Source: Smittium mucronatum
Lineage: Eukaryota > Kickxellomycota > Harpellomycetes > Harpellales > Legeriomycetaceae
NCBI GenBank assembly: GCA_001953115.1
Contig: LSSL01000998.1
Coordinates: 30,346-94,345 of the forward strand
DNA: 64,000 nucleotides
Reading direction: 5' to 3'
Both the position numbers and the translations under genes were made by a program. Each line of letters begins with the position of its first letter. Within the stretch, counting starts at the first letter, position 1. The notes under the pieces are model-generated. The model worked only from the letters and a program-made list of their open reading frames with translations, ran no database searches and was not told where the DNA came from. Of the stretch, positions 50,911 through 61,800 are shown one piece after another.

Positions 50911-52083
50911 TAAAGCTATTAAAACGATCCTCAAGTGTGCTAAGACTTTTGATCATAAAGAGGGCATATCTTCACATATAACTATAATTCTCGCTCTAGC
51001 AATTTAATATAAATTGATTTTAGCCTTAATTTAAACATTCAACAAAATCTGGGGGTTTATCAATATATATTTTAGAAAATAATAAAAGAAGGAAGAGGAA
51101 AAAGCCAGCTTTCACATTTGTACTTAGCATCAAATTTTTTCATAAATCTTATATAAATTTTTTTTACCAGAAATGAAAATCTGATAGGAAGAGATGAAGT
51201 TTTTTTTTGTATAAAATGAGGATTGTTATCGTTAGCGGGGGAAGAAGGTTGTATAAATAATCTTTATTTGAAGCGAAAAACTCAAACCTATGAATTGACA
51301 AATTAATGTGAAGGTACCAATAAAAAACTGAATTGATCGTGAAAATTGGCTTGAAGTTTAATAAGTAAATTTTGGGTTTTGTATGAGATTTAATGGATTT
51401 GTCTTGGATTTGTGTAAAAGTTCTTGAACCCGTTTTAAATCGATTTAAAGAATAAATTCAAGAGATTTAAGTAGAAACAAAAGAGAGTAAGAGAAATAAT
51501 TGGCCTATATATAATCATTAAAAATAAATGGAAAAGGTTTATCTAGCTAAAAAATAGGGATCATAGAGTATTATAAATGCAAAAAGAAAAAAAATAAAAA
51601 TAAAAATCAGAAGGTAAAATTCAGATGAAAATATCATAAAAAAACATATTTATTAATGAAATCTATGGTTTCTTTTGATAAAAATTGTGTAAACCTTCAT
51701 CGGGATCTGAATTATTTTTGTTGTTTTTATAACGATTTTTGGTACTGATCTTCAAATATTATTTTATATTTTGGAATAAAACGATACTTATATTGATGGA
51801 TTTTGTTTGCAAATTAACTTTCTATTCCAGAAACCATAATTATATGAATTCTGTTAATTCTAGGATTAGATTAGTTCGATTTACCCAAATCTAATAATAG
51901 AAGTATGGTATAGTTTTACCTAAACTGGTTTTTTTTTACATTAAGCTACTCAAATTATAGACTCATTACTGATTTAAAAATTAACCAAGAGTTCATCGGT
52001 AGTTTGATGCTTCACGACTATTTTTGGAAATTATTTTAGCAAAAAAAAAAAAAATTATTTTAACACCTATTCCACGAAAAAAT
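50911..52083. other. AT-rich intergenic sequence
   Basis: No supportable gene. Low-complexity A/T runs dominate, with somewhat fewer stops around 51.2-51.5 kb but no credible frame. Confidence 0.35.
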
Positions 52084-52261
52084 CTTTACTATTTTTTTTT
52101 TAAAAATTGGGAATTTATTTATAATATTTAAATACTAGAATAAAACTAAAATAAAAAATACAATAAAAGAAAAAATTAATAAATTTCATCCCACTCCCAT
52201 CTGTCGCTCTAGCGGCACCGTACCCACTGGGTATTGGTTCAAGGAAAAAAAAACTTTACTA
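52084..52261 (-). mobile_element. retroposon copy C, longest member of the family
   Basis: Minus-strand insertion flanked by 8-bp direct repeats (CTTTACTA on + at 52084-52091 and 52254-52261) with a 3' A-run (T on +, 52092-52101). Reading 5' to 3' on the minus strand, the head contains ACCCAGTGGGT (short palindrome) and GCCGCTAGAGCGAC (hairpin-like), then GATGGGAGTGGGATGAAATT, a pyrimidine/T-rich middle, TCTAGTATTTAAATATTATA and AATAAATTCCC. Copies A and B lack the head, as expected from 5' truncation during target-primed reverse transcription. It could be a SINE or the 3' end of a LINE. Confidence 0.8.
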
Positions 52262-52271
52262 AACCCTGGAT

Positions 52272-52694
52272 TTGTTTATGCGCTTGATGAAATGGGGGAG
52301 GGGGGGAGGTTGGTCTCAAAATTTACTTCCAAAAATTATGATACTTGCAGCTATAAAAGTTTTATTTAGGATCCGGGTTATACACAAACATTTTTTACTA
52401 TTTAATTCCATTTTTTTAATGATAAAATTAAAATATCTTATAAGTGGAATTTATAACCAATTTACGCCACGCTTTAACCTATTGGCCACTTCTAGATCAT
52501 TATATACAGACCTGATTTCGCTTTCTAAAACGCGAAAAAGTTTATTTCCACAGAGATATATTATAAAAGTAGAAGATTATACTCGATTAAATGTATTTTT
52601 TGGCATACAAGCTGCCCACAGAATACTGAAAGGTGATATCAAAGCAGTAGAAAATCAAAGTGATTTTATCAGTATCTCTATAATTGAATATTGA
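52272..52694 (+). CDS. orphan open frame, 140 codons, doubtful
   Basis: An open frame beginning 10 bp after retroposon copy C. Residues 1-65 are hydrophobic/basic and AT-driven. Residues about 70-140 look more like real protein, with SLYTDLISLSKTRKSLF and FFGIQAAHRILKGDIKAVEN. I recognise no family. It may be a terminal exon or fragment of a decayed gene; no splice acceptor with a matching upstream frame was found. The upstream ATG may be accidental. Confidence 0.25.
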   Translation: MFMRLMKWGRGGGWSQNLLPKIMILAAIKVLFRIRVIHKHFLLFNSIFLMIKLKYLISGIYNQFTPRFNLLATSRSLYTDLISLSKTRKSLFPQRYIIKVEDYTRLNVFFGIQAAHRILKGDIKAVENQSDFISISIIEY

Positions 52695-53947
52695 TATATA
52701 GTAGTAAGCCTGAATTTATCAAAAATTCATGTTTTGGAATTAAATCTGAGCTTAGTCTATGTATCACAAGTATCTAGCATTTCGAATTAAGTTAGCGTAA
52801 ATATAGAAAATAGAAAATTGGTGTGAGCTTGCCCCTAAAGAACTAAAAAAAAAGTAAAGCGGATTCTATGGGCATGATATAATCATGTATTTTGATAGTT
52901 TTTACTGATATCTTGATAGAGTGTGGAAACTAATATTACAAGTGCTTTGTGGATAATGTAATGTTAATCGGTGTAAAGATTTAAATTTTGATGCGTTTGA
53001 AATTAGCCACAAACATAACACTAAGACTCTTCAACTCTTCCATTTTCAGGATGTGCTATTTATTCCGATATGCTAGAGTTTACATAAAATCATTTGTCAA
53101 TTCTAAAAACACACCCAATAGAATGATAATTTATAAAATCAAGATAAACATTGGACATAAATTGATGGTATAAGATACTCTGCCAACTGTAAAGAGATGC
53201 TCTCTATCCAAGGGATTAGAGCCTGACTTTTAGCACTAATCGTAGCTTACAACATTGATTTATTTGAGCAAACAATAAATGTAATATTATTGGCCAGATT
53301 AGATTAGATCAATGTTGAAGATAAGTTTGAGAAAGAACGATTTGGTTGTCAAAATAATCATGCGGTTATATAGTTGGGCTATTATTTGATCAAAACCAAT
53401 AGATGCTATTTTGGTAATCATCAGTATTACGAATGGGGCTTTTTCGATAAGGACTGATTAGGCCAATTATTGGTATGAACTGAGAGGCAGATTTTGGCCA
53501 ATAGAATAAACACAACTAAGGTTAAAAATTTTATAGTCGCATAAAGACAAACTGTAGTGTAAAGACTCCTTTATCCAAATCAGTTTCGAACGATTTGCTC
53601 ATTAGAATAAAAAATTCAGGGAAAAGGTTAGTAATATATTCGAGTGTCCTGTATTTCCCTTATTTTGTTTAGATTTCGTTCCGTTCATCATTTCTTTCCC
53701 AGAAAAATTGCTTGATCCTTTGGCTAATAATTAGAGGGCTCTAATTGCATTTGTTTTTTGCTGTTCCTTCGTAGATTTTTTTCATTTTATTTACTCATAT
53801 TTTTGATTTCGCTTTCGCTAGATCCTCAATAATAACCAAGCCAGTAGAAGAGGTTAGATTTCCTGCTCATTTTCAAGTATCTTGGTTGAAATAGAAAAAC
53901 CTCAAAATTATTTATTATCAATTGTTTAAAATATTTTTCTTCCTAGA
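52695..53947. other. intergenic region upstream of the Rieske gene
   Basis: No gene is supportable. The distal part carries several CCAAT/ATTGG boxes (53287-53500, listed separately). The proximal 250 bp are pyrimidine-rich near the start codon, as expected for a fungal promoter and 5' UTR. Confidence 0.4.
53287..53500. promoter_or_regulatory. cluster of CCAAT boxes upstream of RIP1
   Basis: Four CCAAT or inverse ATTGG boxes fall within about 215 bp: TTATTGGC at 53287-53294, CCAAT at 53396-53400, CCAATTATTGGT (two boxes facing each other) at 53463-53474, and CCAAT at about 53498. TTATTGGT at 53467-53474 matches the yeast HAP-complex consensus TNATTGGT. HAP regulates respiratory genes, and the next gene encodes a complex III subunit. 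The sites are 450-660 bp from the ATG. Functional use is inference. Confidence 0.3.
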
Positions 53948-54947
53948 ATGAGTGCTTCGAAATTAATAAGCAGCAGCAAGACCTACTTTACTGCACCAAT
54001 CTCGAAGAATTCTTTTTTGAAAAGCTTCGTTTCTGGACCTGTAAAGATCAGAAGTAACAATGAATCTTCCATGCCCAAGATTTCTGGAAATCCCTTCCAA
54101 AGATCTGTAACTAGATTCACTGGTAAGAACTTTTTTTTTATGTTTGCATTTGGAGCCCAAATTATTTGCAAATTTATTATCTCTATTAATTTTTTTTATT
54201 TTTTATTGTTTTGATTTATGTTATGTTAACATGACGATCTATCAATTAAATTAATTGCTTAGAATGTTATGTATATATAAAAGTTGATATATACTAATCT
54301 TTTCATATATGCATGTGTGAATATTTTTAGCACAATCTAGCCCCCTTTTGCAGCGCAGATCCAAATCTACCCTAGCTACTGGACCTGATTCTTACAAGAT
54401 CCCATCTTTTGAAGGCTACACCAAAGACGATTCTTCAGTCGAAACCGACAAGAGCAAGGTTTTCTCATACTTTATGCTTGGTGCCTCAGGAGCTGTTTTG
54501 GCATCTGCAGCTCAAAGCTCAGTCCATGGCTTCTTGGTCAACTTGGCTGCTAGTGCTGATGTCTTGGCTGTTTCAAAAGCAGAAATAGATCTTTCTTCAA
54601 TTCCACTTGGTGAATCCATCACAATTAAGTGGCGTGGAAAGCCAGTGTTCATCCGCCACCGTACCGAACACGAAATCCAAGTATCTGAAGCCGTTCCAAT
54701 GAGCGAGCTTATCGATCCCCAACCCGATTCAGACAGAGTGCAAATCCCAGAATGGCTTATTGTCGTTGGTGTCTGCACTCATTTGGGTTGTGTCCCAATC
54801 AAAGATGCTGGTGATTACGGAGCTTACTACTGCCCCTGCCACGGTTCCCACTACGATTTCTCAGGCCGTATCCGCAAGGGTCCCGCTCCATTGAACCTCG
54901 AGGTCCCACAGTACAATATTGATGGAAACATTGCCACCATCGGTTAA
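53948..54947 (+). CDS. RIP1: Rieske iron-sulphur subunit of cytochrome bc1 complex
   Basis: Exons 53948-54122 and 54331-54947 (208-bp GT..AG intron) encode 263 aa. The basic, Ser/Lys/Arg-rich N-terminus (about 1-75) is a mitochondrial targeting sequence. A hydrophobic anchor at about 103-140 starts [17 protein letters not shown]. The C-terminal Rieske fold has box 1 CTHLGC (207-212) and box 2 CPCHGSHYD (226-234). C207, H209, C226 and H229 should bind the 2Fe-2S cluster, with C212-C228 as the disulphide. The protein passes electrons from ubiquinol to cytochrome c1 in the inner mitochondrial membrane, so the organism respires aerobically. Length and motif order are normal. Exon 2 prefers C-ending codons much more than the other genes here, consistent with high expression. 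The intron lies between presequence and mature protein. Confidence 0.97.
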
Positions 54948-55531
54948 AAGAATTTTTATCCTAATCTTCTAAATATACATTCCAATACAATTTTTCCTAA
55001 TTGATGCAGTTTTTAAATAGTGTTTATTCTCTATACTTTTTTCCACTATTCTTTTTTAGTGTTGTGCTTCTGATTTTTATTATTCTTTAGTGTTTCTGAT
55101 TTCTTCGCATGATTTCCTTCTTTTTAGTTTGTAATCAGAATTCTTTTTCTATAGTTACTAATCAAAAGCCAGCTCCAGGCATTTATTTGTCCGCGTTATC
55201 TCAGTAACTGCGGGATATTGACCAATAGGTGCCATTATTTCCAACTACCGTATATCAATAGGGTTATTATTAATCCAAACATTAATAATAGGTAATTATT
55301 GTCTTATAGGTATTTTTACAATACCATATTATCCAATAAAAAACTATTTTGTTTATTATTGGCCAATCTTGAATAAATTTCAAAAAACGCTAAAAAGAAT
55401 ATTAGTGAAGAATGTTTTAGAAAGTTTAATATGTTGATACTTGCCATTTATTTCTCCGGTATATATATAATAAAATTGTAGATTTTCAAGAAAAAGAGCA
55501 AGTCTTTGGGCAATTCAGCAGTATTATAGTG
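54948..55531. other. intergenic, RIP1 3' region and TFB3 promoter
   Basis: About 580 bp between two + strand genes. A perfect 10-bp inverted repeat TATTATTAAT/ATTAATAATA around CCAAAC lies at 55265-55290; in such AT-rich sequence this may be chance. A TATATATATAA stretch about 70 bp before the TFB3 start could serve as its promoter. Confidence 0.4.
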
Positions 55532-56900
55532 ATGGATACGTTATGGTCAGCTCAGCGTCAAGATATACCTCCTTTCCAGGCAGACAACGATGTATGCCCT
55601 ATTTGCCATAGTGACAGGTACCTCAATCAATCCATGAAGTTGTACGTCAGTCCCTGCTACCACAAAATGTAAGTTTTCCAATCCATTTACTCAAGAATAA
55701 ATATTTCCCTATAACTTTTTTAATAACCAAAAAAAATATTCACACTATTCTCCCCTATTCTGTTTTATTGTTCTGGATAATTGTTTAAATAAATCAATAT
55801 CGTTTTCTATGTCGGTGGATGTGGAATAAAATGAGAGTAGGTGTGGGACTTGTATCGATCGGATATTCAGTATGGGCCCGGCACCGTGCCCTGTATGTTC
55901 CCAAATCCTGAGAAAAACTAATTTTTACCAGCAAATATTCGAAGATCTCACGGTTGAGAAGGAGATCCGGATCCGGACCCGGATCAACCGCATATTCAAT
56001 GCCCGTCCCGCTGATTTTGAGAATTTAAAAGCGTATAACGATTATCTCGAACACGTCGAGGACATTACCTTTAAACTATTAAATAACGAGAATGTCCAAG
56101 AAGCCGAAGATGAAATATCCCGATACACGCAAATCAACAAGAAAAAAATTGAGGCTAATTTAGAAAAGCAGGTAAAAATATACTTCAAAAATATTTTCTG
56201 CTCTGAACCATATATATATTCTCTTCTTAAATATTATACCTTTTGCTTTTCTTGTGTTATTCTCGATTTGTCACAATCTCTCCTTATTTTTATTGATTCT
56301 AATTTACCCGATTTCCTTTTTTTTACAGAAACGCGAAAAACGCCTTGAAAAGTTAAAGGAAACTCAAGTTAAAAAAGAGAAAGAAAAGAGCCTTGAAGAA
56401 TACGTGGAAACCCTGGAATTAGAAAAGAAACAAAAAAGAGATGCGAAAGCCCAAGTTTTATTTGACCTGGTAATTTATTCTCTATGTTATTTTTTATACC
56501 TTATTAAACTATTTTTAACTATTATAACTTTTTTTCGAAATAGGCTACCAAAGATAAGGACGCATCTGAAATAATAAAGGAAAGTAATATCAGTTTAAAA
56601 AGATCTTCGGCTCGCATCAAAGCTAAAATAGAAAATCCCGAGCACCTTCACACTTCAGGAGACATCGACTACGACAATGACCTTTTCGAAGAAGACGACG
56701 AAACTCTAGACAGGAAAGTTGATCCCTTTGAAGATTCATACAAACCCGTAGCTTATGTGAATGTAAAGAAAAGCTACATAGACAACAATTCCAACATCAA
56801 GAATGCCTTTTTATACAACGGAGGATTCACAAACAGCACACACTACAAGTATCTGCTCGATTCGGCCTTTAGCGGAATTGACGTCCCAAAGCCCACTTGA
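55532..56900 (+). CDS. TFB3: TFIIH/CAK assembly factor TFB3 (MAT1)
   Basis: Four exons, 55532-55668, 55841-56171, 56329-56469 and 56544-56900, give 321 aa with all introns GT..AG (172, 157 and 74 bp). The N-terminal C3HC4 RING is complete: C22, C25, C42, H44, C47, C50, C62, C65, within VCPICHSDRYLN and GPAPCPVC. This RING spans the first intron. The MAT1 signature FEDLTVEKEIRIR follows, then DYLEHVEDITFKLLN. Exon 3 is a charged Lys/Glu coiled coil. The C-terminal 118 aa are acidic then aromatic, the region that binds cyclin H/CDK7 in the family. TFB3 anchors the CDK-activating kinase to TFIIH for RNA polymerase II CTD phosphorylation and repair. The TGA at 56898-56900 directly abuts the stop of the convergent DNAJC17-like gene. 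The start ATG lies 20 codons before the first RING Cys, normal for the family. Confidence 0.93.
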
Positions 56901-58112
56901 TTATTTGGACCCAAAAGTTCTCATTCTCGATAAAATCACAGCCTCAAAATCTTTGAAAGCCAGATTTGATCCCACCATTTTTTTAGGATCTACTTTTGAA
57001 AACAAATCCTTCACATTATCCATCTTTGCCCACATTTCCCCTGTAATTTCATCATCATTAATTTTGTATTCCATTTTATTCGGTCTTCTATTTTCATCCT
57101 TATTATCCCCAGACATTATAAAGTCTTCTTTTGGCTTCTCATGACTCAATTCCAAATTCGCAATTTCTTGAATAGGTTTTTGGTCTGAATTCAGCCATGA
57201 TCTTTCAAACAATTTTAGTTGAGGGTGATCTGATATTTCAGCATCCATAAATGAATATGCAGATATTATGTTGCTAAACACCACCAGTGCTGTCTTTTTT
57301 TTAGCAAAGTTCTTGGAGTGGGACTTGGAAGTATTCATAACAATATGGTCAACAGCTCCAAACATGGTTGCTAGTGCCATAATATAACCCTCGTCTATTT
57401 TAATTGATTGCTCGTTGATACCTTGTGTATCAGCTTCTGGCGTGTTTGCAAAAGGATTTTTTTCACTTAATGAAGCTTTTGAAATTTCCACGTCCTGCTC
57501 GAATTTGTGAAAGCTAGATTCTTCGGACCACCGTAGACGAACGGTACAATTTATTTCCTGTAGCTCCTTGGCCGCTAATCTGTCCATCTCTGCCTGTTCG
57601 TGTTCTTTGATCTGTTGATTTACTAGTATTTGCTTTGCAAACTCTCTATTCCTTTTTGCTTCTTCGCGCTGAGCTTGTTTCCTGAACATCTCAGCTTCCC
57701 TATTGGCAATTGTCTCCTCCTCACGATACTTTGAATATACATCGTATTTCTTGGTATGGCTGGTTTTAGCTTTAGAAGAATCGCGTTTGGCTGCCAGCTC
57801 ATCCCTTTCCAAATCATTCTTCATTTTTTGTCTTTCCATGGACATTCTATTGACTTTCTCGCGGTGTTTGGCCTTGGCCTTATGTTCATTGTCAATAACA
57901 GCCCTCTTTTCATCATCGAGCAGAACGTCGTAGGCTTGTTTCACAAGCATAAACATACGGGCCTGTCTCTCTTGTGCCATCTTATTCGTGAAATTCTTCA
58001 ATTTGTCCGGATGGAATTCGAGGGCTTTTTTTCTGTAAGCCCGAGTTATCTCTTTTGTTGTAGCATCATGCTTGATTCCTAGAAGCTCATACGGATCCTT
58101 ATTACTATCCAT
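56901..58112 (-). CDS. DNAJC17: DNAJC17/Cwf23-like spliceosomal J-domain protein
   Basis: Intronless, 403 aa. The N-terminal J domain (about 5-70) starts DPYELLGIKHDATTKEITRA and contains HPD at 34-36. A long Lys/Arg/Glu-rich coiled coil (about 75-185) follows. Next is an RRM-like domain (about 190-300) beginning INCTVRLRW, with FGAVDHIVM and KKTALVVF as the RNP-like strands, and a C-terminal tail with LAFKDFEAVILSRMRTFG, like the tail of human DNAJC17. This J/coiled-coil/RRM order is specific to the DNAJC17 (S. pombe Cwf23) family, which works with the spliceosome and Prp19-associated factors. It is convergent with TFB3 with zero bases between stop codons and divergent from the karyopherin gene 760 bp away. 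Confidence 0.88.
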   Translation of the reverse strand: MDSNKDPYELLGIKHDATTKEITRAYRKKALEFHPDKLKNFTNKMAQERQARMFMLVKQAYDVLLDDEKRAVIDNEHKAKAKHREKVNRMSMERQKMKNDLERDELAAKRDSSKAKTSHTKKYDVYSKYREEETIANREAEMFRKQAQREEAKRNREFAKQILVNQQIKEHEQAEMDRLAAKELQEINCTVRLRWSEESSFHKFEQDVEISKASLSEKNPFANTPEADTQGINEQSIKIDEGYIMALATMFGAVDHIVMNTSKSHSKNFAKKKTALVVFSNIISAYSFMDAEISDHPQLKLFERSWLNSDQKPIQEIANLELSHEKPKEDFIMSGDNKDENRRPNKMEYKINDDEITGEMWAKMDNVKDLFSKVDPKKMVGSNLAFKDFEAVILSRMRTFGSK

Positions 58113-58872
58113 GATTTTTTTTAGTCAAGTTATTTTTTTATTAGCTTTGAGTTTACTTATAAAAATAAAAAATAAAGGCTTTAAAGTCTATCAATAAAAA
58201 ATGCTGTATTTTTTTTGAAGGCTTTTAATAAAAATTATTTAGATCTAAATTCGGAAATTACTATAAAATTTGGCGATTTAATTTGACTTCTTAATAATGT
58301 TGCGCTATCCAATTATTTTATGCAAAGCGTATGTTTTTCGAAATCGGAATTTGATTCGTTAAAATGATGATTTGTTGAAGTTTATCCAATATTAAATCTC
58401 TAAAAATAATTATAATATCCAACACCAATAGCATTAAGTAATGAAAAATAAATAAACAAATAAATGCACTAATTTCAAACTATAAACAAGATAAAGCTAC
58501 ATGATTGGTTAATAATTTTAACTATGCAGATATAATAATGAAATAGTCAAAATTAAAGATAATTTTTTAAAGGAAAAAAAATGACAAGTATTTTCAAACT
58601 AGAAATCAAAATTTTCTATTTCTTATAATTTCTGCATTTCAGTTCTTTGATAGTTCTTTATTAGATATTTTCTGAATATCAACAAAATAATATCCTCAAT
58701 TACTTTCTAGATTCTTTATCTCTCAAAAAAACAGTGAGCTCCAAAAGATCTGTTGTCACTGAAGTTAACCATTCAAATAATAATAAAAATATCCAGGTTA
58801 TAATTATAGTCAGGCTTTCTTTTTCCATCTTTCTTTTTTAATTTTTTTTTAAAAGTTTATATTCATTTTGAA
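58113..58872. promoter_or_regulatory. divergent intergenic region
   Basis: These 760 bp lie between the starts of DNAJC17 (-) and the exportin gene (+), so both promoters must be here. The part next to the exportin start is a T-rich tract (about 58820-58855), common just before fungal start codons. No specific factor site is recognisable. Confidence 0.45.
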
Positions 58873-61800
58873 ATGAACTCAGTTGATGAAATCCAAAAAA
58901 TTCGAAATTCAATAGATATTATCTACTCTGGGACATCCAATAATGAAGATAGAATTGCTGCAAATAACTACATAAATTCAATAAGACATGAACCTAAATA
59001 CTCCCAAGTATCCTTCGAGTTGGTGAAGGAGGATCCTCTCAACAACTACCAAATTAGGTATCTTGGTTGGCAACTAATTCAAGATCAAATAAAAAGAATG
59101 GGATTAGAAGAATCTTTACCCCCAGACGCCTTACTAACCTTAGTTCAAAATTCTCTAAGATCTTTTGGAAATTCTTTTGACGCTGAGTATTTGATATCTA
59201 AAGCTGCCGATGTCGCTGTATCTCTGGCCCTAAGATTATGGCCAAACGGTATATGGAGCGAGTTTCCTACTTGGATTATCCACAACTTAAACAATGATAT
59301 TTTAGTCCTAAGAATAATACAATCCATCGGCGAAGAAATTCTTGAATACCAATCTGAACCCATAGTATCTATGCGAAAATCAGAATTTACCTCTGGTATT
59401 TCAGTTGCATTTCTACCTCTATTCATAATCAATGACTTGTACCCTGAAGGATTTAAACTGGATTCTTCAGGTGCTGGAAAAAGACGTAACAACTCCACAA
59501 AACGACTGGAATTAATAAAACCACTTCAAGGAAATGAAAATGGTTGGATAGAAGCTATTTTCATCATTTTAAACAACCCTGAAAAATCAAATAAAGTCCG
59601 TGAGATTGCAATCAATGCTTTGCAATCTTATCTTAACTGGCTTCCTTTTCTTGCCTTCCAGAAAATTCCTCAAATAATCATCTCAATAAGATCATTAATT
59701 ACCAACCCTTCTTGCTTGGAATTGAAAAAATATTCACTCGAATGTCTCTTGACAATAACCTCTAGAAATTACCCTGTATCTTCCGAAAAAACGTATATTT
59801 CTGAACTTTTGTTAGATGAATACAAAATCTACAACGAATTAAATTTTTTGCTCGGATTTATTAACGATCAAAATAACGACTTGGACCCTTCCGAAATAAT
59901 AGAATTTTCTAGAATGATTTATAAAATCATCACCAATGTTGCTGAAAATCTGATTTTTTACAAAAAATCTTCAAGTCCAATCCCAAATTCAATCATTGAT
60001 ATTATTGGGTTCATGGTTTCTGGTTTAACTTCAAAGTATATCACGGTTTCTGAAATATCAGCATGTGGGCTACTTTCTCTCAATAATAATAAAGATCAAA
60101 TACAAAAACTAAATGTAACATTATTTGGAGAACTGCAGCCTATAATTATCCAAAAGATGAAACATGTTTTTTCTATTGTTTCTTCAAAAAATAAATCTTT
60201 AGACTGGGAAGATGAGTCAGATGGGATTCTCGGAGGAAATTTCGAGAGTGAAAGTGATTATAAACTTTTTGCTTATGGGAAACTGTACACCAAACTTTTC
60301 GACATTCTAAAATTCATTGCAAAATTAGATCCCTTATCTTTCTCTATTTTTGTAATAAACCAAGTTGGATCTCTATTCCAAAATGGTACAAATCAAATTG
60401 AACACCTAGAAACCGATTCGGAAAGATGCAATTTAGTAAATACAGGATTGGCTCTAATAGAAGTTGCCGCTAAAAGTTTGGAACATTTCAACATCGACAT
60501 CCAAACAATTAAAGATGGAAAAATTGATAGCTTTAAAGAAACCGAAGTTATAGAGTCTTCAAACCGCATCTATAATATTTTAATTCATTATAAGTGCGAT
60601 AACCCGGAAATAATCCGTCTCCAATTATCAAAGATAGAATCTTTTTCGTTTTTGATTCAAAAAAAACCTGAGCTCATTCTCACCTGTCTCACATTTTTAA
60701 CTTCATTTTTATCTAAACCCCCTTCTTCTACCAAATCCCCTACTGAACCCTGGTCAAAAGTTTCCTACAAGGCCTCTTCAGTGTTAGAAACTTTAGTCAG
60801 ATCAAATACAAATATTTTCTGGAAATATTATTTTGATTTTGTTAGCTTATCTAAACAACATTCAGTAGATTCTAATACTCCGAGTCAAACCAAAATAATG
60901 TTATGGGAGCTTTTAATAAGTTTTTTCACTTCAGATACCCCTCTAGATCAATCAGATCAAATTCCAAAACCCGCAGAGCTCAACGAATTGGCTATAAACC
61001 TGATCAGCCCTGTTGTTACTCAATTTGAAGAATTGGGAAAATTACTTGAATCCCCAAACAAACTCCTAGGAATGATGGGGGTTGACGTAATAGGTTTTGA
61101 TTCTAATAAAGGGTCTAGTATTGACAATTATCTGCAAAGGATTAGGAGCTCGGCTAAATTTCGCTCAGATGTATATCACATTCTTCTAACAATGAACGCA
61201 TTCGTTAAACCTTTAACTAGGCTATTTGATCTCAATGATCCTATAAATTTTGGGAACAAAAATCTAATATTAAAAAATGTTGATGAAACTAAACTTACGT
61301 TGCACATATATATAAGTATAATAGAATCTATAGCCACAAAGGTGATCAGAATTTCCCTAGAATTGACAAGAATTATTCACTTAGTTTTCAACCACCAGCT
61401 TTTAAATCAGGTTGTTTCAAAAGATATCCCAGAAAATATTATTAAGGAGCACACTTTAGAGAGCATTAATGGGTGGTCGCAATTTTTATCAATGAAATTG
61501 AACCCTATTCCTAAAATTCAAACCCTTCCCTTTGAAAATAGTTATGGTGAATCTCAAAGATTTTATTCTTCTGTTTCAAACATCTTAGAATTAGCAAATA
61601 AGATAGTAGGCTCATTGACATATTGCCCAACTGTTTATTATGAGATTGCAGATTTTGGAAGTTTTTATTCTAGCTGTATGTTTGGAGAGGCTAATTTCTT
61701 GCCATTAAATGTTTGGAAGTCCATTTTCATTAATTGCTTGAGGCCCTTGATAATAGGAAACACTAGACCATCTACAATGGCAATACCTCTAGAAAATGGT

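Noticed and set aside
55265..55290. Perfect 10-bp inverted repeat between RIP1 and TFB3
   Set aside because: Made only of A and T in an AT-rich region; likely chance, and no repeat copies were seen nearby.
59145..59498. Antisense frame within the exportin gene
   Set aside because: Shadow of the well-supported sense coding sequence.
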